Assembly: GCF_032337115.1 (NCBI RefSeq)
Contig: NZ_JAVXZY010000002.1
Coordinates: forward strand, 310,001-374,000
Reading direction: 5' to 3'
DNA: 64,000 nt
DNA from: Roseateles_C aquae
Lineage (GTDB): Bacteria; Pseudomonadota; Gammaproteobacteria; Burkholderiales; Burkholderiaceae_C
Position 1 is the stretch's first letter; each line of letters opens with the position of its first letter. Below, piece by piece: positions 26,259-35,217 of the stretch. The notes beneath the pieces were generated by a model, which saw only the letters and a program-made list of their open reading frames with translations, searched no databases and was not told the origin of the DNA. Position numbers and translations under genes: made by a program.

Positions 26259-27575
26259 TCAGCCGACCACGCCCATGACGATGGGTCCGTCTTGCCAGGC
26301 CGTGCCCGGCTCGGCCAGCGTGCAAGCGGCCTGATAGCTGGCAATGGCGCGCTCGGCCTGAGCCTGCGTGTTGGCGTGAACGAAAGCCATCGGCTCGCCG
26401 GCCGCCAAGCTGCTGCCCAAGGGTCGTACCTGCGAGAGGCCAACACCGAAGTCGATGCCATCGCTGGCCTGGCGACGCCCCCCGCCCATCTCGACGATGA
26501 TCAGGCCGATATCGCGGGTGGCCATTTGCGTCAGCACACCGGCGCGCGGGGCCGGCACCGGCAGGCGCAGCGGCGCGGCCGGCAGGTAGTGGCTGCTGCG
26601 CTCGAGCAGATCGGCCGGACCACCGAGGGCGGCAACCATCTGCGCGAACTTCTCGGCCGCTGCACCGCTGTCCAGCGCCGCCTGCAGCTTCAGCCGTGCC
26701 GCGGCGCTGTCGGCGGCCAGGCCACCGAGCACCAGCATCTCGGCGGCCAGCGCCAGCGTCACCTCATGCAGGCGTGGCTCGACGCGCTCACCCTTGAGGT
26801 AAGCAATCGTCTCGTCGATTTCCAGCGCATTGCCAACCTCGTAGCCCAGCACCTGGTTCATGTCGGTGATCAGCGCCCGTGTCTTGAGCCCGGCACCGCC
26901 GGCCACGGCGACGATGCTCTCGGCCAGTTCCTGCGCAAAAGCCGGCGTGCTGGCGAAGGCGCCGTTGCCGCACTTGATGTCCATGGACAGGCCCTGCAGC
27001 CCCGCCGCCAGCTTCTTGGACAGGATGGACGCGGTGATCAGCGGCACGCTTTCCACCGTGGCCGTCACGTCACGGGTGGCGTAGAAGCGCTTGTCGGCCG
27101 GTGCCAGATCGCCGGTCTGGCCAATGATGGCGCAGCCGAGCTTGCGCACCAGGCGATCGAACTCGGCCGGCGGCGGCATGGTGTTGTAACCGGGAATGGC
27201 CTCCAGCTTGTCGACGGTGCCGCCGGTGTGGCCCAGGCCGCGGCCGGCAATCATCGGCACATAGCCGCCGCAGGCCGCCACCATGGGCGCCAGCATCAGG
27301 CTGACCTTGTCGCCGACGCCGCCGCTGGAATGCTTGTCCAGCACCGGGCCTGGCATATCGGGCCAGGCCATGACACGGCCAGAATGCATCATCGCGCGGG
27401 TCAGCGCTACCGCTTCGTCGCGGCCCATGCCGCGCAGGAACACCGCCATGCCCAGCGCGGCCACCTGCCCTTCGCTCCAGCTGCCATCGGTGAGGCCCTG
27501 TACAAAGGACTGGATCTGTGCCTCGCTCAGCGCGTGGCCGTCGCGCTTGGCGCGGATGATTTCTTGAGCCAGCAT
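26259..27575 (-). CDS. deoA: Thymidine phosphorylase
   Basis: The 438-residue enzyme splits thymidine and deoxyuridine with phosphate into base and deoxyribose-1-phosphate. Visible motifs are KHSSGGVGDKVS (phosphate binding) and the family signature AGRGLGHTGGTVDKLE. MLAQEIIRAKRDG at 27575 matches the usual N-terminus (E. coli 440 aa); a longer TTG start is unlikely. It is last in the nucleoside salvage cluster and feeds DeoC after a mutase step; no deoB is visible in the window. Confidence 0.95.
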   Translation of the reverse strand: MLAQEIIRAKRDGHALSEAQIQSFVQGLTDGSWSEGQVAALGMAVFLRGMGRDEAVALTRAMMHSGRVMAWPDMPGPVLDKHSSGGVGDKVSLMLAPMVAACGGYVPMIAGRGLGHTGGTVDKLEAIPGYNTMPPPAEFDRLVRKLGCAIIGQTGDLAPADKRFYATRDVTATVESVPLITASILSKKLAAGLQGLSMDIKCGNGAFASTPAFAQELAESIVAVAGGAGLKTRALITDMNQVLGYEVGNALEIDETIAYLKGERVEPRLHEVTLALAAEMLVLGGLAADSAAARLKLQAALDSGAAAEKFAQMVAALGGPADLLERSSHYLPAAPLRLPVPAPRAGVLTQMATRDIGLIIVEMGGGRRQASDGIDFGVGLSQVRPLGSSLAAGEPMAFVHANTQAQAERAIASYQAACTLAEPGTAWQDGPIVMGVVG

Positions 27576-27625
27576 CAAACTGCGTGTCCGTTCAAGAGGT
27601 GGAAAAAACAAACGTCAACAAGGCA

Positions 27626-28411
27626 TCAGTAAGCGGCATTCGAGCGCTGCGTGCCCTCGCCGCGCAGCTGCGCCTCGATGGCATCGAGCAGGCCACTGGC
27701 GCCGAAGCGCAGGCGGCGTGGCTGCAGGGCCTCACGACCGAGCTTGGCGGCCGCAAGTTCGAGGTAGACGCGTGCGTCCTCGACGCTGCGGATGCCGCCC
27801 GAGGCCTTGAAGCCGGCCGCCGGCAGGCCGCTGGCGGCAATCTCCTGCAGCATCATGGCCGCTGCCTCCGGCGTGGCCGAGACGCGCGACTTGCCAGTGC
27901 TGGTCTTGACGAAATCGGCACCGGCCATCAGCGCCAGCCGGGTCGCCTGCGCTATCAGCTCCGGCGTGGCCAGCTCACCGCTTTCGATGATGACCTTCAG
28001 CGTCAGCGGCCGGCTGGCATGGCGCACCTCGGCCAGGAACTCGGCCACCTCGGTCTGCTGGCCGGCGATCAAGGCCTTGTAGGGCAGCACCACATCGACC
28101 TCGTTGCCGCCGGCCTGGGCAATGGCTGCCACATCGGCCAGCGCGCGCGGTACGTCGAGCGCACCGTCGGGGAAATCGGCCACCGCCGCGACCTGGATCT
28201 CGGCCGGCAACAGCCGGCGCGCCAGCGCCACGAAACGCGGCCAGACACAGACGGCGGCCACGGCGCCGAACGGGCTCTGCGCACGCAGGCAGAGGCGTTC
28301 GATGTCCGCCTCGGTATCGCCATCGTTCAGGCTGGTCAGGTCCAGGCACTGCAGCGCCAGGCGGGCCGCTTCTTCGTGCGTCAGGCGCTGTTCGTTCTTT
28401 GACTCGCTCAT
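27626..28411 (-). CDS. deoC: Deoxyribose-phosphate aldolase
   Basis: The 261-residue class I aldolase cleaves deoxyribose-5-phosphate to glyceraldehyde-3-phosphate and acetaldehyde. The Schiff-base Lys is in DFVKTSTGKS, the second catalytic Lys in GFKASGGIRS, and the general-acid Asp lies in NEVDVVLPY. MSESKNEQ at 28411 is preferred because GGGAGGAG sits just upstream. Length matches E. coli DeoC (259 aa). The C-terminal 20 residues are a short non-conserved extension. Confidence 0.95.
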   Translation of the reverse strand: MSESKNEQRLTHEEAARLALQCLDLTSLNDGDTEADIERLCLRAQSPFGAVAAVCVWPRFVALARRLLPAEIQVAAVADFPDGALDVPRALADVAAIAQAGGNEVDVVLPYKALIAGQQTEVAEFLAEVRHASRPLTLKVIIESGELATPELIAQATRLALMAGADFVKTSTGKSRVSATPEAAAMMLQEIAASGLPAAGFKASGGIRSVEDARVYLELAAAKLGREALQPRRLRFGASGLLDAIEAQLRGEGTQRSNAAY

Positions 28412-28445
28412 TGACGACTCCTCCCTTGTGATCACCGCCGCGGCT

Positions 28446-29285
28446 TCAGCTGCGCAGCGAGGGCAACTCGGCCAAGCCGGCCACCACCTGGGCGAGGAAC
28501 TGGGCCGCACGTTCGCCGCTGACGGCCGCCTGCTGCAGCGTCAGCGCATGGGTCAGCGCTTCGGCCGACAGGCCGGCGGCCATATTCGTCATCAGCGCCA
28601 TGCCCATCACGCGCAGGCCGGCATGGCGAGCCAGAATGGTTTCGGGCACGGTGCTCATGCCCACGGCATCGGCACCCCAGGCCGCGAACATGCGGATCTC
28701 GGCCGGCGTTTCGAACTGCGGGCCCAGCGCCCAGACATAGGTGCCCTCGCCCAGCATCAGATTGCTGGCCTGGGCGATCTTCTTGGCGTGCTGGCGCAAC
28801 TCCAGGTCGTAAGCGGTGCTCATGTCGACAAAGCGCTCACTGCCCGGCTCGCCGACCAGCGGCGAGCGCTGCGGCGCGTTGATGTGATCGGCAATCAGCA
28901 TCAGGCTGCCCGGCGGCATGTGCGGGCGCAGGCTGCCCGAGGCATTGGTCTGCACCAGGGCCTTGACGCCCCAGCGCTTGAGCGTACGCAGCGCGCCAGC
29001 CATGCCGGTGCACTCGCCGCTCTCGTAGGTGTGGGCACGGCCACGCAGCATGATGACGCGCTGCTCGCCCATGCGGCCGACGACGACCTCGCTGACATGG
29101 CCCTCGACCTTGGGTTGCGGGAAGGCGCTCAGCTCGCCGTAGGCCAGATGCTTGGCGTCCTGCACCTGGTCCACCGCACCGGCCCAGCCGGAACCCAGCA
29201 CCACGGCCACCTCGGGCGCTGCGCCAAACTCGGCTTGCAGGCGGGCCACACTGGCGTCGATGCGCGTATTCAAATCGTTGGACAT
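28446..29285 (-). CDS. Purine nucleoside phosphorylase (trimeric, xanthosine/PNP-II type)
   Basis: The 279-residue enzyme belongs to the low-molecular-mass trimeric PNP family (PunA/XapA), not the hexameric DeoD family. Motifs are VVLGSGW (phosphate loop), GRAHTYE, TNASGSLRPHMPPGSLMLIADHIN, the base-binding Glu in GPQFETPAEIR and Asn in LMTNMAAG. The Glu/Asn pair fits 6-oxopurine nucleosides (inosine, guanosine). It releases the base and (deoxy)ribose-1-phosphate. It lies between deoC and cdd. Confidence 0.92.
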   Translation of the reverse strand: MSNDLNTRIDASVARLQAEFGAAPEVAVVLGSGWAGAVDQVQDAKHLAYGELSAFPQPKVEGHVSEVVVGRMGEQRVIMLRGRAHTYESGECTGMAGALRTLKRWGVKALVQTNASGSLRPHMPPGSLMLIADHINAPQRSPLVGEPGSERFVDMSTAYDLELRQHAKKIAQASNLMLGEGTYVWALGPQFETPAEIRMFAAWGADAVGMSTVPETILARHAGLRVMGMALMTNMAAGLSAEALTHALTLQQAAVSGERAAQFLAQVVAGLAELPSLRS

Positions 29286-29322
29286 GATGTTCTCTCCATG
29301 GCTGGGGTCAGGGCCGACCCAC

Positions 29323-29739
29323 TCAGAATTTCAGATGATCGGGGCCAAAGCTGAAAGGCAGCAAGTCGGCCAGCGTCCACTGCTGGCGGATGCCGCCGGG
29401 ATCGCCAGCAATGATCAGCAAGTCGCCGCCGGCGAACTCGCGCAGCTTCTGCCGGCAACCGCCGCAGGGCGTGATGATCTCTGGGCCGGGCCCGGTGACG
29501 AGCACCGCCCGCGCCTGGCGACCACCGGCCATCACCATGGCGCTGAGCGCCGTGGCCTCGGCGCACCAGCCCTGCGGATAGGCAGCGTTTTCAATATTCG
29601 CGCCGGCGTGTATGCGGCCCTGCTCATCGAGCACCGCAGCGCCCACGGCATAGCCCGAGTACGGTGAATGCGAATGCGCGCGCGCGCCCAGCGAGGCTGC
29701 CAGCAGCTGCTGCAGCAGTTCAGTCGAGATCGAAGCCAT
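29323..29739 (-). CDS. cdd: Cytidine deaminase
   Basis: The 138-residue small tetrameric-type enzyme deaminates cytidine and deoxycytidine. Zinc ligands are the Cys of WCAEATA (CAE, as in the B. subtilis and human class rather than the HAE of E. coli) and the two Cys of PCGGCRQ; the Glu of CAE is catalytic. FSPYSGYAVGAAVLDEQGRIHAGANIENAA is the substrate-binding part (here HSPYSGY). Its start overlaps the stop of the permease gene upstream by one base. Confidence 0.95.
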   Translation of the reverse strand: MASISTELLQQLLAASLGARAHSHSPYSGYAVGAAVLDEQGRIHAGANIENAAYPQGWCAEATALSAMVMAGGRQARAVLVTGPGPEIITPCGGCRQKLREFAGGDLLIIAGDPGGIRQQWTLADLLPFSFGPDHLKF

Positions 29740-30713
29740 TACCTTTCCTTGACGTAGGGTCGGCCCAGCGCCTTGGGCGCCAGTGCCTGGCCGATGAAAC
29801 CGGCCAGCAGGATCACAGTCAGCAAATAAGGCAAAGCCTGAATCAGCTGCACCGGCACCTCACCGCCACCGAAGGCCGCGGGCAGACGTGTGCCTTGCAA
29901 CCGTATCGCCACTGCATCCAGGAAACCGAACAGCAGGCAGGCGGCCATCGTCGGCAGCGGCTTCCACTTGCCGAAGATCATGGCCGCCAGGGCGATGAAG
30001 CCGCGGCCGGCGGTCATGTTCGGCGAGAAGGAGGCGTTCTGTGCCAGCGTCAGATAGCTGCCCGCCAGGCCGCAGATCAGTCCATTGAGCAGCAAGGCGG
30101 TGTAGCGCAGGCCCGGCACCGACACGCCAGCGGCATCAACCATCGCCGGGTTCTCGCCGACCGCGCGCAACCGCAATCCCAGCTTGGTGTGTTCAAGCAG
30201 GAACCACACGCCCACCACCAGCGCAAACGCCAGATAAACCAGCAGGTTGTGGCTCAGCAGGCCATGGCCCAGCACCGCCTGAAGCCACTGCCCCGCCTGG
30301 GGTTCGGCAAAGGCCGGCGCCACGGCGCTGATACGCACCTCGGGCGCCACCGGCGGCGTCTGCCCGCCCTGGGCAAACCAGGCAATGCCCAGCACCACGG
30401 TCAGGCCGGCGGCGACCATATTGATCGCCACGCCGGTGACCACCTGATCACCCCGATGGCTGACGCAGGCAAAGCCATGCAGCAGCGACAGCGCGCAGGC
30501 CACCAACAGCGCCGCCGTCACACCCAGCGCCGTCGAATGGCCCAGGCTGGCCGCGGCCGCCGCAGCGAAGGCAGCGAACAGCATCTTGCCTTCCAGACCG
30601 ATGTCGATCACGCCGGAGCGTTCAGACAAAAGCCCGGCCAGCGCGCACAGCAGCAGCGGCGTGGTGACGCGCAGCGTCGACGCAATCAGCGAGCCAATCA
30701 GCACCTCATCCAT
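29739..30713 (-). CDS. Nucleoside ABC transporter permease (NupQ/BmpC-like)
   Basis: The 324-residue inner-membrane permease has about eight to nine hydrophobic segments. It contains the family sequence LLSERSGVIDIGLEGKMLFAAFAAA near residue 27 and RAVGENPAMVDAAGVSV (EAA-like coupling region) near residue 190. It belongs to the branched-chain amino acid/ribose permease superfamily used by BMP-type nucleoside importers. It overlaps the first permease by 8 bp and cdd by 1 bp. Confidence 0.93.
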   Translation of the reverse strand: MDEVLIGSLIASTLRVTTPLLLCALAGLLSERSGVIDIGLEGKMLFAAFAAAAAASLGHSTALGVTAALLVACALSLLHGFACVSHRGDQVVTGVAINMVAAGLTVVLGIAWFAQGGQTPPVAPEVRISAVAPAFAEPQAGQWLQAVLGHGLLSHNLLVYLAFALVVGVWFLLEHTKLGLRLRAVGENPAMVDAAGVSVPGLRYTALLLNGLICGLAGSYLTLAQNASFSPNMTAGRGFIALAAMIFGKWKPLPTMAACLLFGFLDAVAIRLQGTRLPAAFGGGEVPVQLIQALPYLLTVILLAGFIGQALAPKALGRPYVKER

Positions 30714-31821
30714 GGCGGACCTCCCGGCGCTTGAAGCTGGCGTACAGGCGAGCGAACATCGGCGCGCTGACCATGGCCATCGCTCCAGCGAACAAGACGA
30801 TCAGGCCCTGCACCGTGACCACCATCTCGCGCGAGAAGCCGGGCACCTCGAAAGACACTTCGACACCGCCCTGGTACAGCACACCAAACAGCAGCGCCGC
30901 CAGGATGATGCCGACCGGGTGATTGCGCCCCATCAGCGACACGGCAATGCCGGTGAAGCCGGCGCCTGCGACGAAGTCCAGCGTCAGCTTGCCCTGCACA
31001 CCGGAGATTTCATTGACGCCGACCAAGCCGGCCAGTGCACCGGACAAGCCCATCGCAATCAGCACCTGCAGGCGTGGCTTGATGCCGGCATAGTGGGCCG
31101 CCTGCGGCGCCGAGCCGACCGCGCGCAGCTTGTAGCCGGCGCGGCTCTTCCAGAGCAGCCACCAGACCCCGAAGGCGGCCAGCAAGGCCAGCAGCAGGCT
31201 CAGGTTCAGCGGTGAGGACGGCAGCTCGATGCCGAACTTCTCGGCCAGCTGATGCAGGGCCGGCATGCGCGCGCTGTCGGCGAATTCATCGCTCTCCACC
31301 GCCATCGAGCCCTTGGGGCGCAGCCAGTTGACCAGCAGATAGACGTTCAGACTGGCAGCCAGGAAATTGAACATGATGGTCGTGATGACGATATGGCTGC
31401 CGCGCCAGGCCTGCAGATAGGCCGGCACCGCCGCCCACAGCATGCCGAACAGCCCGGCGGCCAGAATCACCAGCGGCAGCATCACCAGCATCGGCAGGCC
31501 CTTGCCCAGCCACAGCGCTACCAGCGCCACGCCGAGGCCGCCAAAGGTCGCCTGCCCTTCACCGCCGATATTGAACAGGCCGCCATGAAAAGCCACCGCC
31601 ACCGCCAAGCCGGTGAAGATGAACGTGGTCGCGTAATAAAGCGTGTAGCCCAGGCCGCGGGCACTGCCCAGCGAGCCCTGCAGCAGCACCGACAGGGCCT
31701 GCAGCGGGCTTTGCCCGATCAGCAGCACGACGCCGCCGGCCACCAGCAAGGCGATCAACAGATTCCACAAAGGCAGCAGCACCAGATCCATCCAGCGCGG
31801 CATCACGATGGCCTGGCTCAT
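30706..31821 (-). CDS. Nucleoside ABC transporter permease (NupP/BmpB-like)
   Basis: The 371-residue partner permease has about ten hydrophobic segments, GLAVAVAFHGGLFNIGGEGQATFGGLG near residue 70, and LRAVGSAPQAAHYAGIK (coupling region) near residue 230. Together with the NupQ-like protein it would form the membrane channel for nucleosides. It overlaps the ATPase gene by 4 bp and the second permease by 8 bp, so expression is tightly coupled. Confidence 0.93.
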   Translation of the reverse strand: MSQAIVMPRWMDLVLLPLWNLLIALLVAGGVVLLIGQSPLQALSVLLQGSLGSARGLGYTLYYATTFIFTGLAVAVAFHGGLFNIGGEGQATFGGLGVALVALWLGKGLPMLVMLPLVILAAGLFGMLWAAVPAYLQAWRGSHIVITTIMFNFLAASLNVYLLVNWLRPKGSMAVESDEFADSARMPALHQLAEKFGIELPSSPLNLSLLLALLAAFGVWWLLWKSRAGYKLRAVGSAPQAAHYAGIKPRLQVLIAMGLSGALAGLVGVNEISGVQGKLTLDFVAGAGFTGIAVSLMGRNHPVGIILAALLFGVLYQGGVEVSFEVPGFSREMVVTVQGLIVLFAGAMAMVSAPMFARLYASFKRREVRHG

Positions 31822-33386
31822 GCGCCCTGCTCCTCAGCTTGTGCGGCCATCAACAGGCCCAGGGTTTTCTCGTCGCATTGCGCAATGCCCAACTCGCCGG
31901 TGACGCGGCCGCCGTTCATCACGACGACGCGATCGGCCAGCGCCAGAATCTCGTCCAGCTCGCTGCTGACCAGCAGCACCGCACAGCCTTCGCGGGCCAG
32001 GCGGCGCAGCTGGCCGTGAATGAACTCGATGGCGCCGATGTCAACGCCACGGGTCGGCTGGCCCACCAGCAGCACCGCCGGCTGCTGGCCGATCTCGCGG
32101 GCCAGGATCAGCTTCTGCTGATTGCCGCCGGAGAACTTCGACGAGCCCAGCAGCGGGTCACGCGGCCGCACATCGAACTGCTCCATCATCTGCGCCGTCT
32201 GTGTGCGCATATGGCCTTGATTCATGCCCAGACCCAGCGGCGCGGCGCGGTACTGCGCCTGCTCGTGATAGCCGAGAGCCGCCGTTTCCCAGGCCGGAAA
32301 GCTCATCACCATGCCCAGCACATGGCGGTCTTCCGGCACATGGGCCAGTTTCAGCTGGCGCGCCAGTTCGGGCGTCAGCCACTGCCCAGCGGCAAAGCGC
32401 TGATCGCCCAGCTGCAGCTCACCAGCTTCGGGCGCGCGCATGCCCGCCAGCACCTCCAGCAGCTCACTCTGGCCATTGCCGGACACCCCGGCCACGCCGA
32501 CGATTTCGCCGGCACGCAGCTCGATGTTCACCCCGGCCAACGCCGGCACACCGTGCGCGTCACGCAGCTTCAGGCCACGCGCTTGCAGGCGCAGCGCCTG
32601 GGCCTCAGCGGCCACCAGATCGCCACGGGCCAGGTTGACCTTGCGCCCCACCATCGCCTCGGCGAGATCTTCCGGGCTGGTGTCGGCAATGGCCGTGGTC
32701 TTGACGACCTGGCCCGCACGCATCACCGTCACCGCATCGCACAGCGCCATCACTTCCTTGAGCTTGTGCGTGATCAGCAGAATCGTCGTGCCCATGGCCT
32801 TGAGCTTGCGCAGGGTCACGAACAGCTGTTCGGTCTCCTGCGGCGTCAGCACCGCCGTTGGCTCGTCCAGGATCAGGATCTTGGCGCCGCGGTACAGCGC
32901 CTTGAGAATTTCCAGGCGCTGCAACTCGCCCACCGGCAGTTCGCCCACCAGCGCATCCAGCCGCACCTGCAGGCCGGTGTCCTGCATCAGCGCTTCCAGC
33001 TTGGCGCGCACCGCCTTCTTGCCGCGCGAGAGGAAGAAGGCCGGCTCTGCGCCGAGCATCACGTTGTCGATGCAGGACAGCGTGTCCACCAGCATGAAGT
33101 GCTGATGCACCATGCCAATGCCCAGCGCGATCGCTTCATGCGAGTTGGCGATGCGCACGCGCTCGCCGCGAACCTCGATATGCCCCTCGTCGGCCTGGTA
33201 GTAGCCGTAGAGGATGGCCATCAGCGTCGACTTGCCGGCACCGTTTTCACCAACGATGCCGTGCACCGTGGCCGGCGCGATGCTCATGGAAACCGCACGG
33301 TTGGCCTGCACCGCGCCGAAGCGCTTGGAGATGTCGCACAGGCGAACCGCGGGGGGCACTGCTGTGCCGCGGCTGGATTCAGACAT
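31818..33386 (-). CDS. Nucleoside ABC transporter ATPase, two fused nucleotide-binding domains (NupO-like)
   Basis: The 522-residue protein has two ABC domains. The first has Walker A GENGAGKSTLM, Q-loop GMVHQHFMLVDTLS, signature-like VGELQRLEILKAL and Walker B ILILDEPTAVLTP. The second has a changed Walker A (GVSGNGQSELL), signature FSGGNQQKLILARE and Walker B VLLVGQPTRGVD, as is normal in ribose/nucleoside importers where one site is degenerate. It energises uptake by the BMP system. Confidence 0.94.
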   Translation of the reverse strand: MSESSRGTAVPPAVRLCDISKRFGAVQANRAVSMSIAPATVHGIVGENGAGKSTLMAILYGYYQADEGHIEVRGERVRIANSHEAIALGIGMVHQHFMLVDTLSCIDNVMLGAEPAFFLSRGKKAVRAKLEALMQDTGLQVRLDALVGELPVGELQRLEILKALYRGAKILILDEPTAVLTPQETEQLFVTLRKLKAMGTTILLITHKLKEVMALCDAVTVMRAGQVVKTTAIADTSPEDLAEAMVGRKVNLARGDLVAAEAQALRLQARGLKLRDAHGVPALAGVNIELRAGEIVGVAGVSGNGQSELLEVLAGMRAPEAGELQLGDQRFAAGQWLTPELARQLKLAHVPEDRHVLGMVMSFPAWETAALGYHEQAQYRAAPLGLGMNQGHMRTQTAQMMEQFDVRPRDPLLGSSKFSGGNQQKLILAREIGQQPAVLLVGQPTRGVDIGAIEFIHGQLRRLAREGCAVLLVSSELDEILALADRVVVMNGGRVTGELGIAQCDEKTLGLLMAAQAEEQGA

Positions 33387-33406
33387 GCTGTTGGAGCGCC
33401 GGTTGA

Positions 33407-34387
33407 TCAGTACTTGCAGGCGCCGTCGGCCATGTAGTCGGCGACCTTGATCTTGCCGTCGACGATATCGGCCTTGTAGGCCTCCAGCTTGGTCTTCAGC
33501 GCCGGCGTGATCAGCTTGGCGTTGTGCTGGTCGACGGCGTACTCGACGCCGCCTTCCTTCAGGCCCAGATTCAGCACGCCTGGCGTCCAGGCCTTCAGCA
33601 CGTTGTAGACGGCGACGTCCACCCGCTTGACCATGGAGCTCAGCATCGTGCCGGGCTGCAGATGGTTTTGATTGCTGTCCACGCCAATCGCCAGCTTGCC
33701 GGCATCCTTGGCGGCTTGGTAGACGCCCGAGCCGGTGCCACCGGCCGCGGCGAACACCACATCAACGCCCTTGGCGAACTGCGCCTTGGCGAGTTCGCCG
33801 CCACGGGTCGGGTCGTTCCAGGCGGTGGCCGTGGTGCCGGTCATATTGGCCAGCACTTCGGCCTTGGGGTTGGCCGCCTTGGCGCCCTGCTCGTACCCGC
33901 ACTGGAATTTGCGGATCAGCGGAATATCCATGCCGCCAACGAAGCCGACCTTGCCCGACTTGCTGGCCAGCACGGCCAAGGCACCGACCAGGAAGCTGCC
34001 CTCATGCTCCTTGAACACCACCGACTGCACATTGGGCAGATTGACCTTCTCGTCGATGATGACGAAATGGGTCTTGGGGAAGTCCTTGGCCACCTGCGCC
34101 ACCGCCGAGGCCTGGGCGAAGCCAACCGAAATGATGGGGCTGGCACCGCGTTCAGCCATGCGACGCAGGGCCTGCACACGCTGGGTGTCGTTGCTGATCT
34201 CGAACTCGAGGTAGGTCTTGCCGGTCTCGGCCTTCCAACGCTCGACGCCACGGTAGGCCGATTCGTTGAAGGACTTGTCGAACTTGCCGCCCATGTCAAA
34301 GATGACGGCCGGGGAAGCCTGGGCCACAGCGGCCGTGGAGGCAATCGACAAGGCAGCGGCGGCCAACAGGGACAGAGAAAGCTTCAT
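33407..34387 (-). CDS. BMP family nucleoside-binding protein
   Basis: The 326-residue periplasmic protein has a signal peptide (MKLSLSLLAAAALSIASTAAVAQA) and the PnrA/TmpC/BmpA fold: IFDMGGKFDKSFNESAYRGVERW, IISVGFAQASAV, FVGGMDIPLIRKFQCGYEQGAK, VDVVFAAAGGTGSGVYQAA, AIGVDSNQNH. The Asp and Asn in FDMGGKFDKSFN and the Asp in VDSNQ are nucleoside-binding residues in the family. It is the first gene of the uptake and salvage cluster and has a 550-bp leader region upstream. No lipobox is present, so it is soluble. Confidence 0.94.
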   Translation of the reverse strand: MKLSLSLLAAAALSIASTAAVAQASPAVIFDMGGKFDKSFNESAYRGVERWKAETGKTYLEFEISNDTQRVQALRRMAERGASPIISVGFAQASAVAQVAKDFPKTHFVIIDEKVNLPNVQSVVFKEHEGSFLVGALAVLASKSGKVGFVGGMDIPLIRKFQCGYEQGAKAANPKAEVLANMTGTTATAWNDPTRGGELAKAQFAKGVDVVFAAAGGTGSGVYQAAKDAGKLAIGVDSNQNHLQPGTMLSSMVKRVDVAVYNVLKAWTPGVLNLGLKEGGVEYAVDQHNAKLITPALKTKLEAYKADIVDGKIKVADYMADGACKY

Positions 34388-34547
34388 TGCATTCCTAAAG
34401 ACAAAAGAGGCGGATCGCCCCGGTTTGCACGGTCAGCAGCAGACCGATCGCCAGCATGCCCCAAATGCGCGCCTGAATGATGAAAACAGGCAGCCGCAGC
34501 GTTGCTGGCAATTGTAGAAAAAGCGAGTGTATTCGCCTTCTAAGGAA

Positions 34548-34590
34548 AACGCTAAACGTTTGCGCGCCCGTGTTTACGTGTTTGCGCAAA
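34548..34590. promoter_or_regulatory. Candidate LacI/PurR-type operators upstream of the nucleoside cluster
   Basis: AACGCTAAACGTTTGCGC (34548-34565) is close to the PurR/CytR-type half-site pair AAACGTTTGCG. A second TGTTTGCGCAAA, including the palindrome TTTGCGCAAA (34581-34590), follows. CG-centred palindromes of this kind bind LacI-family regulators such as PurR and CytR, which control nucleoside genes elsewhere. They lie 160-200 bp before the BMP start. No LacI-family gene is in the window. Confidence 0.4.
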
Positions 34591-34869
34591 ATTTCGGCCA
34601 GGCCATTTGCGGCTGGAAAATGCTCGGCGGCGCTACCGTCTCAGCGGCGCCTCCCACTCGTCGAGCAGGCCACGAGCCCAGCCGCATGCGCTGTCTGTGC
34701 TGCCCGCACCACACGAGTAGCAGCACCGCGCGGCGCCAGTCCTTGGGCTGCCGCTACAGGGCTTTTGCACTGCTCCAGGCACACCAGCACGGGCGCAAAG
34801 CACCGTTTAAGGCCCTTGCCGGCTTGCGCCAACGCAAAGACCGCACAGATTTCGCTACGCCGGCAAAGC

Positions 34870-34890
34870 AAATGCGATTCCTTCTCATTT
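34870..34890. promoter_or_regulatory. Candidate Fur box upstream of feoAB
   Basis: AAATG (34870-34874) and CATTT (34886-34890) form an inverted repeat around CGATTCCTTCT, close to the proteobacterial Fur-box form AAATGnnAAT..TTCTCATTT. A second symmetry CGATTC / GAATCG overlaps it. It sits about 50 bp before feoA, as expected for iron repression. Confidence 0.6.
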
Positions 34891-34938
34891 AGAATCGTGC
34901 TATTGCGTCCCTGGTGACGCGCCGCCGAGCATGCCCCC

Positions 34939-35217
34939 ATGAGTCGAGCCCCTGCCTTCACCCTTGCCAGCGCCACCCTGGGCCACGCCCACCGGGTGCA
35001 CCGCGTCAGCGCGCCGGCCTATGCGCCGGAATGGTCGCAATGGCTGGAGGAAATCGGCTTTGTCAGCGGCGAACATGTCAGCGTGCTGGCCCGTGGCCTG
35101 CCCGGCGCCGACCCGCTGGTGGTGCGCATTGGCCAGTCCACTTTCGCGCTGCGCCAGGCCGAAGCCGCCTGCATCCAGTTGCAAGACGACGACGCTGGAG
35201 CCGCGCAGCCGGCATGA
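34939..35217 (+). CDS. feoA: Ferrous iron transport protein A
   Basis: The 92-residue SH3-like protein contains LEEIGFVSGEHVSVLARGLPGADPLVVRIGQSTFALRQAEAACIQL, the typical FeoA core that binds and modulates FeoB in the cytoplasm. The N-terminal 25 residues are a non-conserved extension. Its stop overlaps the feoB start (ATGA). It lies behind a Fur-box candidate. Confidence 0.9.
   Translation: MSRAPAFTLASATLGHAHRVHRVSAPAYAPEWSQWLEEIGFVSGEHVSVLARGLPGADPLVVRIGQSTFALRQAEAACIQLQDDDAGAAQPA

Larger units (their letters stand above)
34388..34938. other. Long intergenic region between the BMP gene and feoA
   Basis: I see no convincing gene in these 551 bp. Frames on both strands are open but have poor starts and no recognisable protein. 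The region holds LacI-type operator candidates on the BMP side (34548-34590), an AT-richer stretch around 34500-34620, and a Fur-box candidate on the feoA side (34870-34890). A hairpin CGGTC agcagca GACCG lies close to the BMP start. A regulatory RNA cannot be excluded. Confidence 0.5.

Noticed and set aside
34395..34589. A 64-codon minus-strand frame with a hydrophobic segment just before the BMP gene
   Set aside because: No ribosome binding site or family resemblance. It overlaps the operator candidates and a small hairpin, so I left it as leader sequence.
34477..34917. A 146-codon plus-strand frame upstream of feoA
   Set aside because: Composition is Cys/Arg/Ala-rich noise and it runs over the Fur-box candidate.
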